A stretch of 44,637 bases of DNA from Bacteroidia bacterium (GTDB lineage: Bacteria > Bacteroidota > Bacteroidia > Flavobacteriales_D > Crocinitomicaceae), in the NCBI GenBank assembly GCA_030427935.1, contig JAUICI010000012.1, positions 1 to 44,637 of the forward strand. The letters are read 5' to 3'. Shown here piece after piece: positions 1 to 9,134 of this stretch; positions within the stretch are counted from its first letter, which is position 1, and every line of letters begins with the position of its first letter. The notes below the pieces were generated by a model. The model made no database searches and was not told the DNA's origin. It worked only from the letters and a program-made list of their open reading frames with translations. The translations under genes were made by a program, and so were the position numbers.

Positions 1-291
1 CGCCCCCAATTTCAATCCGAAAATTCGATCTTGTGTGGTGCCTTTCGCGGAAAGAAATAAAATGGGCACATTGCTGTATTGTCTGATTTCTCTGCAGACA
101 TCATAACCACTCTTCTTTGGCAACATGACATCGAGCAAAACCAAATCGGGTTGAAAGGAATCAAACTTTTTTAGTGCTTCTTCACCATCAGTGGCAGACT
201 CCAATGCGTATCCTTCCAGATCCAGATTCAACTGTAAAGTATCTAGAATATTCTCTTCGTCTTCGACTATAAGTATTTTACTCTTTTTCAA
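1..291 (-). CDS. Response regulator receiver domain (partial, C-terminus off the left edge)
   Basis: Only the first 97 residues are present. They read as a CheY-like receiver domain: acidic pair E10/D11, phospho-acceptor D54 in a LLDVMLP context, conserved Ser81 and Lys83 in FLSAKG. Such proteins are phosphorylated by a histidine kinase and usually act on transcription; the receiver resembles the OmpR/PhoB class, but the output domain lies outside the window, so the class is inferred. The start is a TTG at 289-291: an in-frame stop lies at 316-318 and there is no ATG between it and the receiver. The gene begins 24 bases after the glycosyltransferase stop on the same strand and is probably co-transcribed with it. 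The partner kinase is not in view. Confidence 0.85.
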   Translation of the reverse strand, partial: MKKSKILIVEDEENILDTLQLNLDLEGYALESATDGEEALKKFDSFQPDLVLLDVMLPKKSGYDVCREIRQYSNVPILFLSAKGTTQDRIFGLKLGA

Positions 292-315
292 GATATTGAC
301 TTTGTGTTTGCAAAA

Positions 316-1203
316 TTAAGAAGATTTCAGACTGAGCAAATAATTGAGTTTGTACAAATCAAAATTTCGAATATTGACTTCTTTTGAATCCAAATCTTCT
401 AAAATAGAACGCTCTTTTTTCTGATAATATTTTTGGAAAAGTTGTTTGATTGGGAAAAACTTGAAATAAGTATAGTATTTCAATATTTTGACCTCACCGG
501 AACCCAATTTCTTTTGATGATGCAAATCCAATAAGTTTTTCAATCCTTCTTTTGTTTTCTCAAGAAAATCCTCTTTCGTCTCCAAGCCAATATGAACTGC
601 CGGGTTATCAATATGAATAATGGGAATTCCCTGTTTTTTTAATTCGATTCCCAACAGCGTATCCTCATGTCCATAACCTTTTAAACTTTCATCCAAACCG
701 ATATCTAGAAAGACTTTCTTGTCGATCAAAAAATTATTGGTCATAAAGGATTTATAGGGATTCTGAATTCGGACATCTGCGGAAATGATTTCGCGTTCAA
801 CCCCATACTTCCATCTCAAATAAACTTCCTGAGATGGTTCTTTTGAATCATAAGTGCGTCCACCATAGACAATGGATCCTTCTTGAAAATTCTGAATATA
901 AGCTTTGATAAAATCCTTCTTGTCGATTCGAGAATCACAATCCAAAAAAAGTAAAGCTTCAAACTTCGATGATTGAGCAAGTAAATTCCGAATTTTCGAT
1001 CGACCTTGATTCTCTTGAAACTCCTTGTAAATGATCTTTTCCGAAACCAATGAGGCATTTTGAAACTTTTCTTTACTTCCATCCTCAAACAAAAGAATTT
1101 CAAAATCTTTTAAATCATGTGCAGCTTCACATTGAGCTTTCAACTCGCGAACTAGCTCTTCAACATTAAAATTAAAAATGGGAATCAGGATGCTAATCTT
1201 CAT
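316..1203 (-). CDS. Family 2 glycosyltransferase
   Basis: 295 residues with a GT-A fold signature: N-terminal ISILIPIFN strand, FEDGS near residue 40, the metal-binding DCD at 88-90, and a GHEDTLLG acceptor-side motif near residue 177 typical of GT2 enzymes. It should transfer a sugar from a nucleotide donor at the cytoplasmic face of the membrane. There are no membrane helices, and donor and acceptor are unknown. The ATG at 1201-1203 overlaps the 3' end of ftsE by 11 bases, so the two genes are probably translationally coupled. The response regulator follows. The family call is firm; any specific role (cell wall, O-antigen or protein glycosylation) would be guesswork. Confidence 0.85.
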   Translation of the reverse strand: MKISILIPIFNFNVEELVRELKAQCEAAHDLKDFEILLFEDGSKEKFQNASLVSEKIIYKEFQENQGRSKIRNLLAQSSKFEALLFLDCDSRIDKKDFIKAYIQNFQEGSIVYGGRTYDSKEPSQEVYLRWKYGVEREIISADVRIQNPYKSFMTNNFLIDKKVFLDIGLDESLKGYGHEDTLLGIELKKQGIPIIHIDNPAVHIGLETKEDFLEKTKEGLKNLLDLHHQKKLGSGEVKILKYYTYFKFFPIKQLFQKYYQKKERSILEDLDSKEVNIRNFDLYKLNYLLSLKSS

Positions 1204-1912
1204 CCTTTATAATGGGTTGAAATGGGTTAAATGTGTTGATGGTCTCCAATTCTAAGATTTCAGAATCTTTTACTTGAACTACTCGAGAAGGGAATTTTTC
1301 CATCAAACTTAAATCATGGGTGGCCATCAAAATAGCAGTTCCTTGCTTCGAAATCCCCATTAAGACTTTCATGATTTCTCTGGATGTTTCAGGATCTAAG
1401 TTACCTGTTGGCTCATCAGCCAAAATCAAATCTGGAGAATTAATTAAAGCCCTTGCAATTACCACTCTTTGCTGTTCTCCACCTGACAATTCAAAAGGCA
1501 TTTTATAACCCTTATTTTCCAATCCAACGAGGTTCAAAACCTCATCTGCCTTTTTTTGCATCTCGGCTTTGTTCTTCCAACCTGTGGATTTCATCACGAA
1601 AAACAAGTTCTTATATACATTACGATCCGTCAATAATTGAAAGTCCTGAAATACAATTCCAATCTTCCTTCTTAATTGCGGGATATCTTTTCTCTTCAGC
1701 TTAGTGATATCGTAACCAACAACGGAGCCCTCACCTTCCTTCAAAGGTAATTCACCATATAAAGTTTTGAGCAAAGAAGACTTTCCAGTTCCCGTTTTAC
1801 CAATGAGATAGACAAACTCACCTTTCTCCACATGCATTTCTACTTCTTTAAGAATCAATGCATCCTTTTGATAAATTTTTGCCTTGGAAATTTTAAATAC
1901 CGACTCTGCCAT
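1193..1912 (-). CDS. ftsE: Cell division ABC transporter ATP-binding protein FtsE
   Basis: 239 residues forming a complete ABC ATPase: Walker A GKTGTGKS at 38-45, Q-loop Q89, signature LSGGEQQR at 142-149, Walker B LILADEP at 162-168 with catalytic E167, and H-loop H199. Length and sequence (for example PTGNLDPETS after Walker B) match FtsE, which with the membrane protein FtsX controls peptidoglycan hydrolases at the septum. No ftsX lies next to it; in this phylum ftsX is often elsewhere, so the partner is presumed unlinked. It is the first gene of the minus-strand set and diverges from the TPR gene across 139 bases (1913-2051), which must hold both promoters. I saw no clear TAnnTTTG box there. 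LolD-type ABC proteins are the main alternative. Confidence 0.85.
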   Translation of the reverse strand: MAESVFKISKAKIYQKDALILKEVEMHVEKGEFVYLIGKTGTGKSSLLKTLYGELPLKEGEGSVVGYDITKLKRKDIPQLRRKIGIVFQDFQLLTDRNVYKNLFFVMKSTGWKNKAEMQKKADEVLNLVGLENKGYKMPFELSGGEQQRVVIARALINSPDLILADEPTGNLDPETSREIMKVLMGISKQGTAILMATHDLSLMEKFPSRVVQVKDSEILELETINTFNPFQPIIKDED

Positions 1913-2051
1913 AATTCACAATATCTAACGTAAAGATGCAAAAATTATGCGAATTGAAGTCTTGTATTTCTACACAATAATCTTAACACAACCGCGTTTA
2001 AAACTTTTAACATCCCTAGTGTTTTTACCCTAGTTTCATTTCTAATTTTAC

Positions 2052-5000
2052 ATGATTATGACGATGGTAAAAAGACTTATTACATCTTGTTTTTTGCTGT
2101 TTACTGTAGCAACATTCGCCCAACCATCCAATTGGGCTGAAGGCAAATACAGTAAGTATTACATTGCTGAAGATCTTTTCGAAAAAGAGAAATTTGCGGC
2201 AAGTCAAAACGAATATGGTGAATTCATCAAAGAAATCGCGGATCCAAATGATCCTTTTGTGATTAAAGCACGGTATTATCAGACCATCTGTGCTTTAAAT
2301 CTATTCAATAATAACTGCGTTAAACTGGTTGAACGTTTCTTTCAGGATTATCCGGAAAACATTTATCGGGAAGATCTTTACTTCCGAGTTGGAAACTATT
2401 TCTTTCAAAAGAAAAAATACAAAGAAGCCCTACTTTGGTTTAATAAGCTGAACAAATTTCAAGTCAATTCCATCGACCAAAATGAATACCATTTCAAGAT
2501 GGGTTATGCCTATTTCAATCTAGGTGAATACAAAGAAGCTCGAAATCATTTTTACGAAGTCAAAGACAAGGAGTCGAATTATGCAGCTCCTGCACAATAT
2601 TATTTCTCTCACATTGCCTATTACAATAAAGATTATCAGCAAGCTCTTGAAGGATTTAAAAAACTAAAGGAAGATCCAGGGTTTGCCAAAGTGGTTCCTT
2701 ATTACATTACACAAATCCTTTATTTACAAGGGAAATATGAAGAATTGGTAGATTATGCTCCCGGCCTATTGGACACAGGAAAAGTGAAAAGATCAGCCGA
2801 AATCTCCCACTTGATCGGGGATGCATACTACCGTATTGAGAAATATGACGAAGCTGTTCATTATCTGGAAGAATACCACAATAATGCCGCTACAACAAGA
2901 GAGGATGATTACCAATTAGGTTATGCCTACTTTAAAAGCGGTGATTATAAAAATGCCATTAAAATGTTCAACCAAATCACTGGTGAAGATGATCTTTTGG
3001 CTCAAACAGCTTTTTATCAAGCAGGGGAAGCCTATTTAAAACTAGAAGATAACAATGGAGCTAGAGCAGCATTCGAATCAGCTAGTTTTCTAAATTTTGA
3101 TCAGAATATTAAAGAAGATGCCCTCTATAATTATGCAATTCTTTCTTACAAATTGGACTACAATCCATACGACGAAGCCATTGAAGCACTCAATCTCTAT
3201 CTAGAGAGATATCCGAATTCTAAAAGAAAAAAAGATGTGTATCAATACTTGGTTAATGTATACACTACAACTAAAAACTATAAGGCAGCACTTGAAAATC
3301 TAGAAAAATTTGAATCCGAATTGGATGTCAAACTACAAACAGCATATCAAATCGTGGCTTACAATCGCGGTATTCAATTGTATCAGGATGGAAAATACCT
3401 CCCAGCAATCAAGACTTTAGATAAAGTAAAAAAATATCCGCTTGATTTAAGTCTGAATGCGCAATCAAAATATTGGTCAGCTGAAGCCTTCTATCGCATG
3501 AAGGAATATGAAAATGCCATTATCGCTTTCAAGGAATTTATTGCGGAACCTGGAGCTAGAAGCTTGCCAACTTATAATATCGCGAATTACAATATCGGTT
3601 ATTGCTATTTCGATATGAAAAACTACGAGAGCGCCGTAAACTACTTCACGATATTTACTAATGATTCAAAAGAGCCGGACATTCTTAAAAAATCAGATGC
3701 TTATGTAAAAATAGGTGATTGCTATTATGTGAATCGAAAAGATGATTTGGCAATTTTGGCCTACAAAAAAGCACTTGGTCATGGTGGTTTCAATACGTTC
3801 AATGATTACGCTTTATATCAGATCGCTATTTGTCAAGGTTTGGAAGGTCAGCACAGAGAAAGCATTAAAACTTTATTAGAACTGGTAAACAATAACAAGC
3901 CTTCGCAATACAGTGTTCGAGCCTTAGATGAAATTGGAAAAACATACATCAAAATCTCTGAGTTCGATAATGCGATTAAGTATTTCGACATGGTATTGAA
4001 AGACCATCCAAGTGACCCTATTGCTCAAGACGCGGTTTTCCACAAAGCAATTGCATACAACCTTCAAAAGAAATACGAGCAAGCTGAAGGTTTATTACTT
4101 CAGATTTTAGTTGAACAAAAAGAAAATAAAGCGCGAGGACAAGAGTGTGTGAAAATCTTAATTGATATTTATACGCAAACGGGTCGACCAGAAAAAGTGG
4201 AACCTCTTCTCGCTAAATATCCTTATGTCAACTTTGATGAAGCCGCTAAAGACGATCTGCATTATAGAGCAGCATATGATCAGTATTTAAAAGAAGATTA
4301 TGATGCAGCATCAACTGCTTTCGAAAAATACTTGAGCATGTTTGCAGCTCCGATTGATGAAATCAATGCTTTGTATTATGCAGGTGATTGTCATTATCGA
4401 AAGAAAAACTATGACAAAGCCTTACCGCATTATGAAAAGCTTTTAGAAAAGCAGGATTTTACTACGATAACGGAAGTTGCGGCTTATCGAGCAAGTTGGA
4501 TTTTGTATGAAGCAAAAGAATATGAACGCGCAATTAAGGCCTATTCAAGACTTGAAAAAGTAGCCCAGCAACCTGAAAATTTATCTGCAGCTCTTATCGG
4601 TCAAATGCGATGTTCTTTTATTACTGGCGATTATCAAATGGCCCACAATTATGGTGAGAAAGTTCTTTCTGAAAAGCCTCAAGGAGATGTGAAGTTAGAG
4701 GCCAATTATTCGGCTGGTGTTGGTGGATATAAAATTGGTTTAACCGACGAAGTACTGGAATATTTAGAATACACTTATGATCATTCTGAAGGAAAATGGG
4801 GTGCTGAAGCGATGTATTACCACGCAGAAATTCTGTACAAAAAGAATGAATACGATGCTTCTCAGAAGATGATCAAGAAGTTAGTGAAACAAAAACCTTC
4901 CTACAGATACTGGATGGCCAAAGGATTTATTCTTCTTGCAAGAAACCTAGTAGCTCAAGATGATTTATTCCAAGCTGAAGCTACTTTAAATTCAGTATTA

Positions 5001-5168
5001 AATAATTACGATAATGAAGAAGATGGTGTGCGTTCTGAAGCACAAGAATTACTCAATGAGATTCTTCAACTAAAAAACAAATCGAAACAAATTGAGCCTC
5101 AAAAGGCACCAATAATCGAAGTAGAAACGGATGAAAATAACGAGGAAGGAGGGCAAAATGATGAATAA
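2052..5168 (+). CDS. Large exported tetratricopeptide-repeat protein
   Basis: 1038 residues. A signal peptide (positively charged start, hydrophobic LITSCFLLFTVATFA, cleavage near FAQ-P) is followed by TPR-type helical pairs along nearly the whole length, seen as recurring A-x-x-Y-F and Y-x-x-A-I/L patterns (GYAYFNLGEYKEA, GDAYYRIEKYDEA, GDCYYVNRKDDLA). The tail is acidic and disordered (EVETDENNEEGG). There is no lipobox Cys, so it is probably soluble in the periplasm; that also argues against SprE/PorW, a TPR lipoprotein. ATG codons at 2052, 2058 and 2064 are all possible starts; 2064 gives the tidiest signal peptide. The gene overlaps the outer-membrane barrel downstream and the two probably act together as scaffold and barrel. 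The exact function is unknown. Confidence 0.85.
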   Translation: MIMTMVKRLITSCFLLFTVATFAQPSNWAEGKYSKYYIAEDLFEKEKFAASQNEYGEFIKEIADPNDPFVIKARYYQTICALNLFNNNCVKLVERFFQDYPENIYREDLYFRVGNYFFQKKKYKEALLWFNKLNKFQVNSIDQNEYHFKMGYAYFNLGEYKEARNHFYEVKDKESNYAAPAQYYFSHIAYYNKDYQQALEGFKKLKEDPGFAKVVPYYITQILYLQGKYEELVDYAPGLLDTGKVKRSAEISHLIGDAYYRIEKYDEAVHYLEEYHNNAATTREDDYQLGYAYFKSGDYKNAIKMFNQITGEDDLLAQTAFYQAGEAYLKLEDNNGARAAFESASFLNFDQNIKEDALYNYAILSYKLDYNPYDEAIEALNLYLERYPNSKRKKDVYQYLVNVYTTTKNYKAALENLEKFESELDVKLQTAYQIVAYNRGIQLYQDGKYLPAIKTLDKVKKYPLDLSLNAQSKYWSAEAFYRMKEYENAIIAFKEFIAEPGARSLPTYNIANYNIGYCYFDMKNYESAVNYFTIFTNDSKEPDILKKSDAYVKIGDCYYVNRKDDLAILAYKKALGHGGFNTFNDYALYQIAICQGLEGQHRESIKTLLELVNNNKPSQYSVRALDEIGKTYIKISEFDNAIKYFDMVLKDHPSDPIAQDAVFHKAIAYNLQKKYEQAEGLLLQILVEQKENKARGQECVKILIDIYTQTGRPEKVEPLLAKYPYVNFDEAAKDDLHYRAAYDQYLKEDYDAASTAFEKYLSMFAAPIDEINALYYAGDCHYRKKNYDKALPHYEKLLEKQDFTTITEVAAYRASWILYEAKEYERAIKAYSRLEKVAQQPENLSAALIGQMRCSFITGDYQMAHNYGEKVLSEKPQGDVKLEANYSAGVGGYKIGLTDEVLEYLEYTYDHSEGKWGAEAMYYHAEILYKKNEYDASQKMIKKLVKQKPSYRYWMAKGFILLARNLVAQDDLFQAEATLNSVLNNYDNEEDGVRSEAQELLNEILQLKNKSKQIEPQKAPIIEVETDENNEEGGQNDE

Positions 5169-6864
5169 ACTGCTTTTAATTGCTCTTGTGTGTGTTTCCT
5201 TTACAGCTTATGGTCAAAAAGACACAACTTGGATAGTAGATTATGAAATGCTCCGAACAGTAAATGCGACTCAAAGATTGAATGAGATGTCGAAAACAAG
5301 AGACACCATAATTCCAATTCCAAAAATCGATTATCCTTTGATCTCGGTTCGAAGAGAAACTTCTTTTGAATTGCAAAATATTGAGCCTGCAAAAATCAAA
5401 TTGTTTCAAAAGAACCCTCAGTTATACAAGCATTATCTGAAAATGGGAATTGGATCCTATATAACTCCCTTGGTTCAATATAATTTCAATTCAGGCAGAA
5501 GTCGCAAAACAAATTGGGGTGTGAATGTAGATCATTTATCCTCCTGGTTAAATATGAAAGGTTGGGCTCCGAGTCAGTTCGACAAAACCGGAGCGCGTTT
5601 GTATGGGACTTTACATGAAAGAAAATACCAATTAACCGGGTCCTTGGACTTCTACAATCACGGTTTCCATTATTACGGAATTCCTGATGAAAATATTTCT
5701 AAAGATTCCATTAATGGTCGATTCAATAATATTGATGTGAATGCGGAATGGAGAACGGCCAATCAAGATAGTGCGAAACACAATTTTAAAGTGGGAATTC
5801 AGTACTTCAATTTCTTCACATTTAAAAGGAAAGGTGACACGCTTGCGAAAAGAAATGTTAGAGAAAATTTCGCTGGGTTGTATACCGGATACTGGTATAA
5901 ATTAAAAACGGAAACGTTCGGAGTTGATTTGGATGCACGGTACGACAACTACAAATTTGGGGATGCTGACACCCTCATGCAACCGGACAGCATCATGGGA
6001 AGAAACAACCATAATGCCATCATCAACTTCAAGCCTTATGTCATTTCAAGAGGTAAAAAATACTATGTAAAAGTAGGAGTGGATATAAGTTTTGACATCC
6101 GAAACAAATTGAAATTCGACATCTTCCCTAATGTGGAGTTTGCTTATTCCATGATCAACAATACATTCACGCCCTACATTGGTGTGAACGGAAAGCTAAA
6201 ACAAAACAATTTCAGAACATTAGCTCAAGAAAATCAATGGGTTCTTGGGTCGCATGAACAATTAAATGAAGCTACAGTTTTCGATGCCTATTTAGGATTT
6301 AGAGGACATATCACAAAGGAATTGACCTTTAATTTGATGGGATCCTTTGCGAGATATAGAAATATGAATTTATTCGTAAACGATACCACTTGGACTTTAG
6401 GTAATCAATTTGATGTGATTTATGACACGGCCTATGTTGCCAGAGTAAACGCCAGTTTAAGCTATCAAATGAACGAAAGATTGCGAGTTGACTTAGTGGG
6501 AGATTATTTCTACTACATGATGAATAACGAAGCATTTGCATGGAATAGACCGGATTACAGAATTATGTTAAGTGGAAAATACAATTTAGCTCATAAACTG
6601 ATTGTAGGATTGGATTTAACTCTTGAAGGAGGAAGAAAAGCGAAATTATTAACCACTGACCCAAATGCACTAGAAAAGAACGGTCAGAACTACAGAAAAC
6701 TAGGTTTCCTTGCTGATTTAAATCTGAATGTAGAGTACAGATGGAATAAACGAATCTCCACTTTCATTCGATTAGACAATCTAGCTTTCCAGAAGTATCA
6801 ACTATGGGATCAATACAGAGTTCAAGGATTCCAAGGCATGTTGGGGGCAACTTTTAGTTTTTAA
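5158..6864 (+). CDS. Outer-membrane beta-barrel, TonB-dependent-receptor-like, without plug
   Basis: From the ATG at 5158 the protein is 568 residues, with a clean signal peptide (LLLIALVCVSFTAYGQ). An earlier ATG at 5131 would add nine residues (MKITRKEGK) ahead of the signal; I reject it because a purine-rich GGAGG stretch sits just before 5158. The rest is alternating amphipathic strands and turns typical of a barrel, ending in FSF with a terminal Phe as outer-membrane proteins do. The final strands resemble the C-terminal barrel of TonB-dependent receptors, but I see neither an N-terminal plug nor a TonB box. It overlaps the TPR gene by 11 bases, so production of the pair is coupled. Substrate unknown. 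Confidence 0.8.
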   Translation: MMNKLLLIALVCVSFTAYGQKDTTWIVDYEMLRTVNATQRLNEMSKTRDTIIPIPKIDYPLISVRRETSFELQNIEPAKIKLFQKNPQLYKHYLKMGIGSYITPLVQYNFNSGRSRKTNWGVNVDHLSSWLNMKGWAPSQFDKTGARLYGTLHERKYQLTGSLDFYNHGFHYYGIPDENISKDSINGRFNNIDVNAEWRTANQDSAKHNFKVGIQYFNFFTFKRKGDTLAKRNVRENFAGLYTGYWYKLKTETFGVDLDARYDNYKFGDADTLMQPDSIMGRNNHNAIINFKPYVISRGKKYYVKVGVDISFDIRNKLKFDIFPNVEFAYSMINNTFTPYIGVNGKLKQNNFRTLAQENQWVLGSHEQLNEATVFDAYLGFRGHITKELTFNLMGSFARYRNMNLFVNDTTWTLGNQFDVIYDTAYVARVNASLSYQMNERLRVDLVGDYFYYMMNNEAFAWNRPDYRIMLSGKYNLAHKLIVGLDLTLEGGRKAKLLTTDPNALEKNGQNYRKLGFLADLNLNVEYRWNKRISTFIRLDNLAFQKYQLWDQYRVQGFQGMLGATFSF

Positions 6865-6881
6865 AAAATTAAAATGTCAGA

Positions 6882-8585
6882 TTAATTCTGAATTATAAAT
6901 CTTTCAGAATGGATTAACTGATTTCCGTCTATTATTTTCATTAGGTACAATCCAGAATTCAAATCTAATTGTAATCGTGAATTACCTGAATTCAAATATG
7001 CGCGATAGACTAGCTTTCCCTGGTTATTATAAATTTCAACAGTTGATCCATCATTTGATACATTTATATTCATAATTCCATTGGATGGATTGGGATAAAC
7101 AATGGGCCTATCGACTAGTTTTTCATTTTCCGAAAGCCCAACAATTGAAGGATTCATTCGCAATAAAAATGATGAGCTAAGAGATTCATTGAATTGAGCC
7201 GAATGAAAATAGAGATCAAAGTTCACATCGTTTCTAAAGTCTCCAAATAAAGCCAAATCCGACCCTATAAGCTCCTTAATAGACAAATTACCATTTATGG
7301 TATTCAAACATTTAAACGTCGCTACTGAAGAATAATTCAAGTTTTGATCAAGCTCGAGCATATACATGTATCTGCTCGAATCACATCCATCTAATTGAAC
7401 ACCTTGTCCAAAATCAAAATCTCTGATACCCCAGGCAGAACCAACAATCATTACTTTAGAATTAGATAAAGATTCAACACTAAGTGGAAATACAGGTGAA
7501 AAACCCTCAAATGTGAAATGATTAAAATAACCGCTTTGAGGCGTCATACCTAAGATGAAACGGCTAGTTGACAGACTTGCTGAATCTGTCGAATTCAGGT
7601 AGTCAAAACTAGCTACTCCTTTAAAAATACCATGTGAAATTAAATCTCCGGTACTTGGCGAAAAATCTAAACCCCAGAATTCTATAATAGAATCAGAGGG
7701 AATTTGATAAATCCAATTAAAAGATCCTGTAGAATCAAGTTCCGCAATAAACCCATCACGGGATTGACCGACTGAAGTAATAATTGCGGCAGAATTACCT
7801 GAACCGGGATCAAAATCAACAGTTCCTTGAATTGATCCTGATATAAATACCTCCTCTTGATCCGAAAGCGCCATCATTGCAAGAAATTGATCACCATTGC
7901 CAGAATACTGCTTCAACCAAACCTTTTCTAAATCAAGATTCAGCTTTACCAAAATAGCGTCTTTCGATCCATCTGTTGATAAATTGTCAACCGAATTACT
8001 GAAACTCAGGGTACTAACAAAATCTAAGCCTCCTGTACAGTAGATAAATCCAGAACTGGAACATTTTATATCGTACAACCAGACATCATTAACTCCTGCA
8101 AATAATAAATGACTGACATAGTCTCCATTAGAATCTAACTTAAAAACAAGACCACTTAAGCGGCCATTTGTCCCATTAACCATAACTACTCCGTTATCAG
8201 GGTCTAAATCTATCGAAGAACCAAAAGATGCGGAAACATAAATATTCTCATTAGAATCCAGTAAAATTCGATGCCCTAAAACATATGAATCTGCAATAAA
8301 CTCTTTTGTCCAAATAGGACTCCCATTCGGATCTATTTTTTGAACAAATAACACCATTCCATCCGTTGACAAATCAGTAGAATTTGACGGATCATAATCC
8401 GCCTGACCTTGTACTCTTCCCAGAGCATATTGATTACCCAATGAATCGGAACAAACATCGGAAATAACATTTGATCCACCATTACCATGCTGAGGATAGG
8501 TATTCGCCCACTTGAATGTAAAGTCTTGACTAAAGGATGAAAAACTTTGAATTAAAACAAATATGAGAACTAAAAGGTATTTCAT
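6882..8585 (-). CDS. T9SS type A exported protein with SBBP-like propeller repeats
   Basis: 567 residues from the ATG at 8583-8585, which places the signal peptide (YLLVLIFVLIQSFSSFS) at the N-terminus; the longer frame starting at 8630 would bury it. The body carries repeats of the kind DLSTDGMVLFVQKIDPNG and D-[FYL]-D-P-[GSD] (ADYDPS, IDLDPD, VDFDPG), typical of SBBP/beta-propeller secreted proteins. The last 75 residues are a T9SS type A sorting domain (VYPNPSNG, then GLYLMKI, ending ERFIIQN). It is therefore sent across the outer membrane by the type IX system and anchored or released. It ends 17 bases from the stop of the convergent barrel gene. Ligand or enzymatic role unknown. Confidence 0.85.
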   Translation of the reverse strand: MKYLLVLIFVLIQSFSSFSQDFTFKWANTYPQHGNGGSNVISDVCSDSLGNQYALGRVQGQADYDPSNSTDLSTDGMVLFVQKIDPNGSPIWTKEFIADSYVLGHRILLDSNENIYVSASFGSSIDLDPDNGVVMVNGTNGRLSGLVFKLDSNGDYVSHLLFAGVNDVWLYDIKCSSSGFIYCTGGLDFVSTLSFSNSVDNLSTDGSKDAILVKLNLDLEKVWLKQYSGNGDQFLAMMALSDQEEVFISGSIQGTVDFDPGSGNSAAIITSVGQSRDGFIAELDSTGSFNWIYQIPSDSIIEFWGLDFSPSTGDLISHGIFKGVASFDYLNSTDSASLSTSRFILGMTPQSGYFNHFTFEGFSPVFPLSVESLSNSKVMIVGSAWGIRDFDFGQGVQLDGCDSSRYMYMLELDQNLNYSSVATFKCLNTINGNLSIKELIGSDLALFGDFRNDVNFDLYFHSAQFNESLSSSFLLRMNPSIVGLSENEKLVDRPIVYPNPSNGIMNINVSNDGSTVEIYNNQGKLVYRAYLNSGNSRLQLDLNSGLYLMKIIDGNQLIHSERFIIQN

Positions 8586-8698
8586 AGGGCTAATTTTTTT
8601 GAAAAGATATGAAATTCTCCATGAACTCATAAATCCAAAAATCTCATCGGTATAAAAATTTGATTGTTGGGTTCAAACTATTAATCTTGACGGATACA

Positions 8699-9097
8699 TT
8701 AATCATTCAAATGCATCTCCATAAGAAACTCTAACCTCTTTCTAGTTATAGTTACTAAACAATTGTAGTAATCATTTCTCCATAGGTTATTCTCTTTCAC
8801 AAAAAAACAATTGCACTGATCGTCTCTATAATTCTCCCACGCCTTCTGACCTTCGTGATTTTTATCAAAAAAAACAGAGTCAAGTTTTTTGTAGATCATT
8901 GAATCTAATATCAAAAACTCTCTTTGCATACAAGCAATAAAGTGAGGAGTCGTTCCGATATCCAAATCCGTAGAATCACATTTCAATTGCAAAGCTCTAG
9001 GGTCTTTCTTATAAAGCTTCAAAATCCGTTTCCCTAATTCAGATTGAGAATAACCAACCAAAAAAACAAAAAGTGAAAAAAAGAATATAATTTTCAT
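8699..9097 (-). CDS. LprI/DUF1311-like small exported protein
   Basis: 132 residues with a signal peptide (IIFFFSLFVFLVGYSQ). The mature part has the LprI N-terminal (DUF1311) pattern: an early Cys (KCDST), a conserved Thr and MQ with Cys (CMQREF), a run like LDSVFFDKNHEGQKAWENYRD, then C-x-C, YYNC and TITRKRLEFL. Family members are periplasmic and some inhibit lysozyme; the role here is inferred from family only. No lipobox Cys is seen. It lies 37 bases after the substrate-binding-fold gene on the same strand, though the two are not obviously related in function. The short length is normal for a single-domain LprI protein. Confidence 0.65.
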   Translation of the reverse strand: MKIIFFFSLFVFLVGYSQSELGKRILKLYKKDPRALQLKCDSTDLDIGTTPHFIACMQREFLILDSMIYKKLDSVFFDKNHEGQKAWENYRDDQCNCFFVKENNLWRNDYYNCLVTITRKRLEFLMEMHLND

Positions 9098-9134
9098 AAA
9101 ATGAAAATGCAGAAAAACAAAAAAGTAACCAATT

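Noticed and set aside
2052-5168. Identification of the TPR protein as SprE/PorW
   Set aside because: No lipobox Cys, larger than SprE, and the ftsE/barrel neighbourhood differs.
6876-6890. Short inverted repeat TCAGA/TCTGA between the convergent barrel and T9SS genes
   Set aside because: Only five pairs and overlapping the T9SS gene stop codon; no proper T-run, so not called a terminator.
8586-8630. N-terminal extension of the T9SS type A protein
   Set aside because: It would put 15 polar residues ahead of a clear signal peptide; the ATG at 8583-8585 is the better start.
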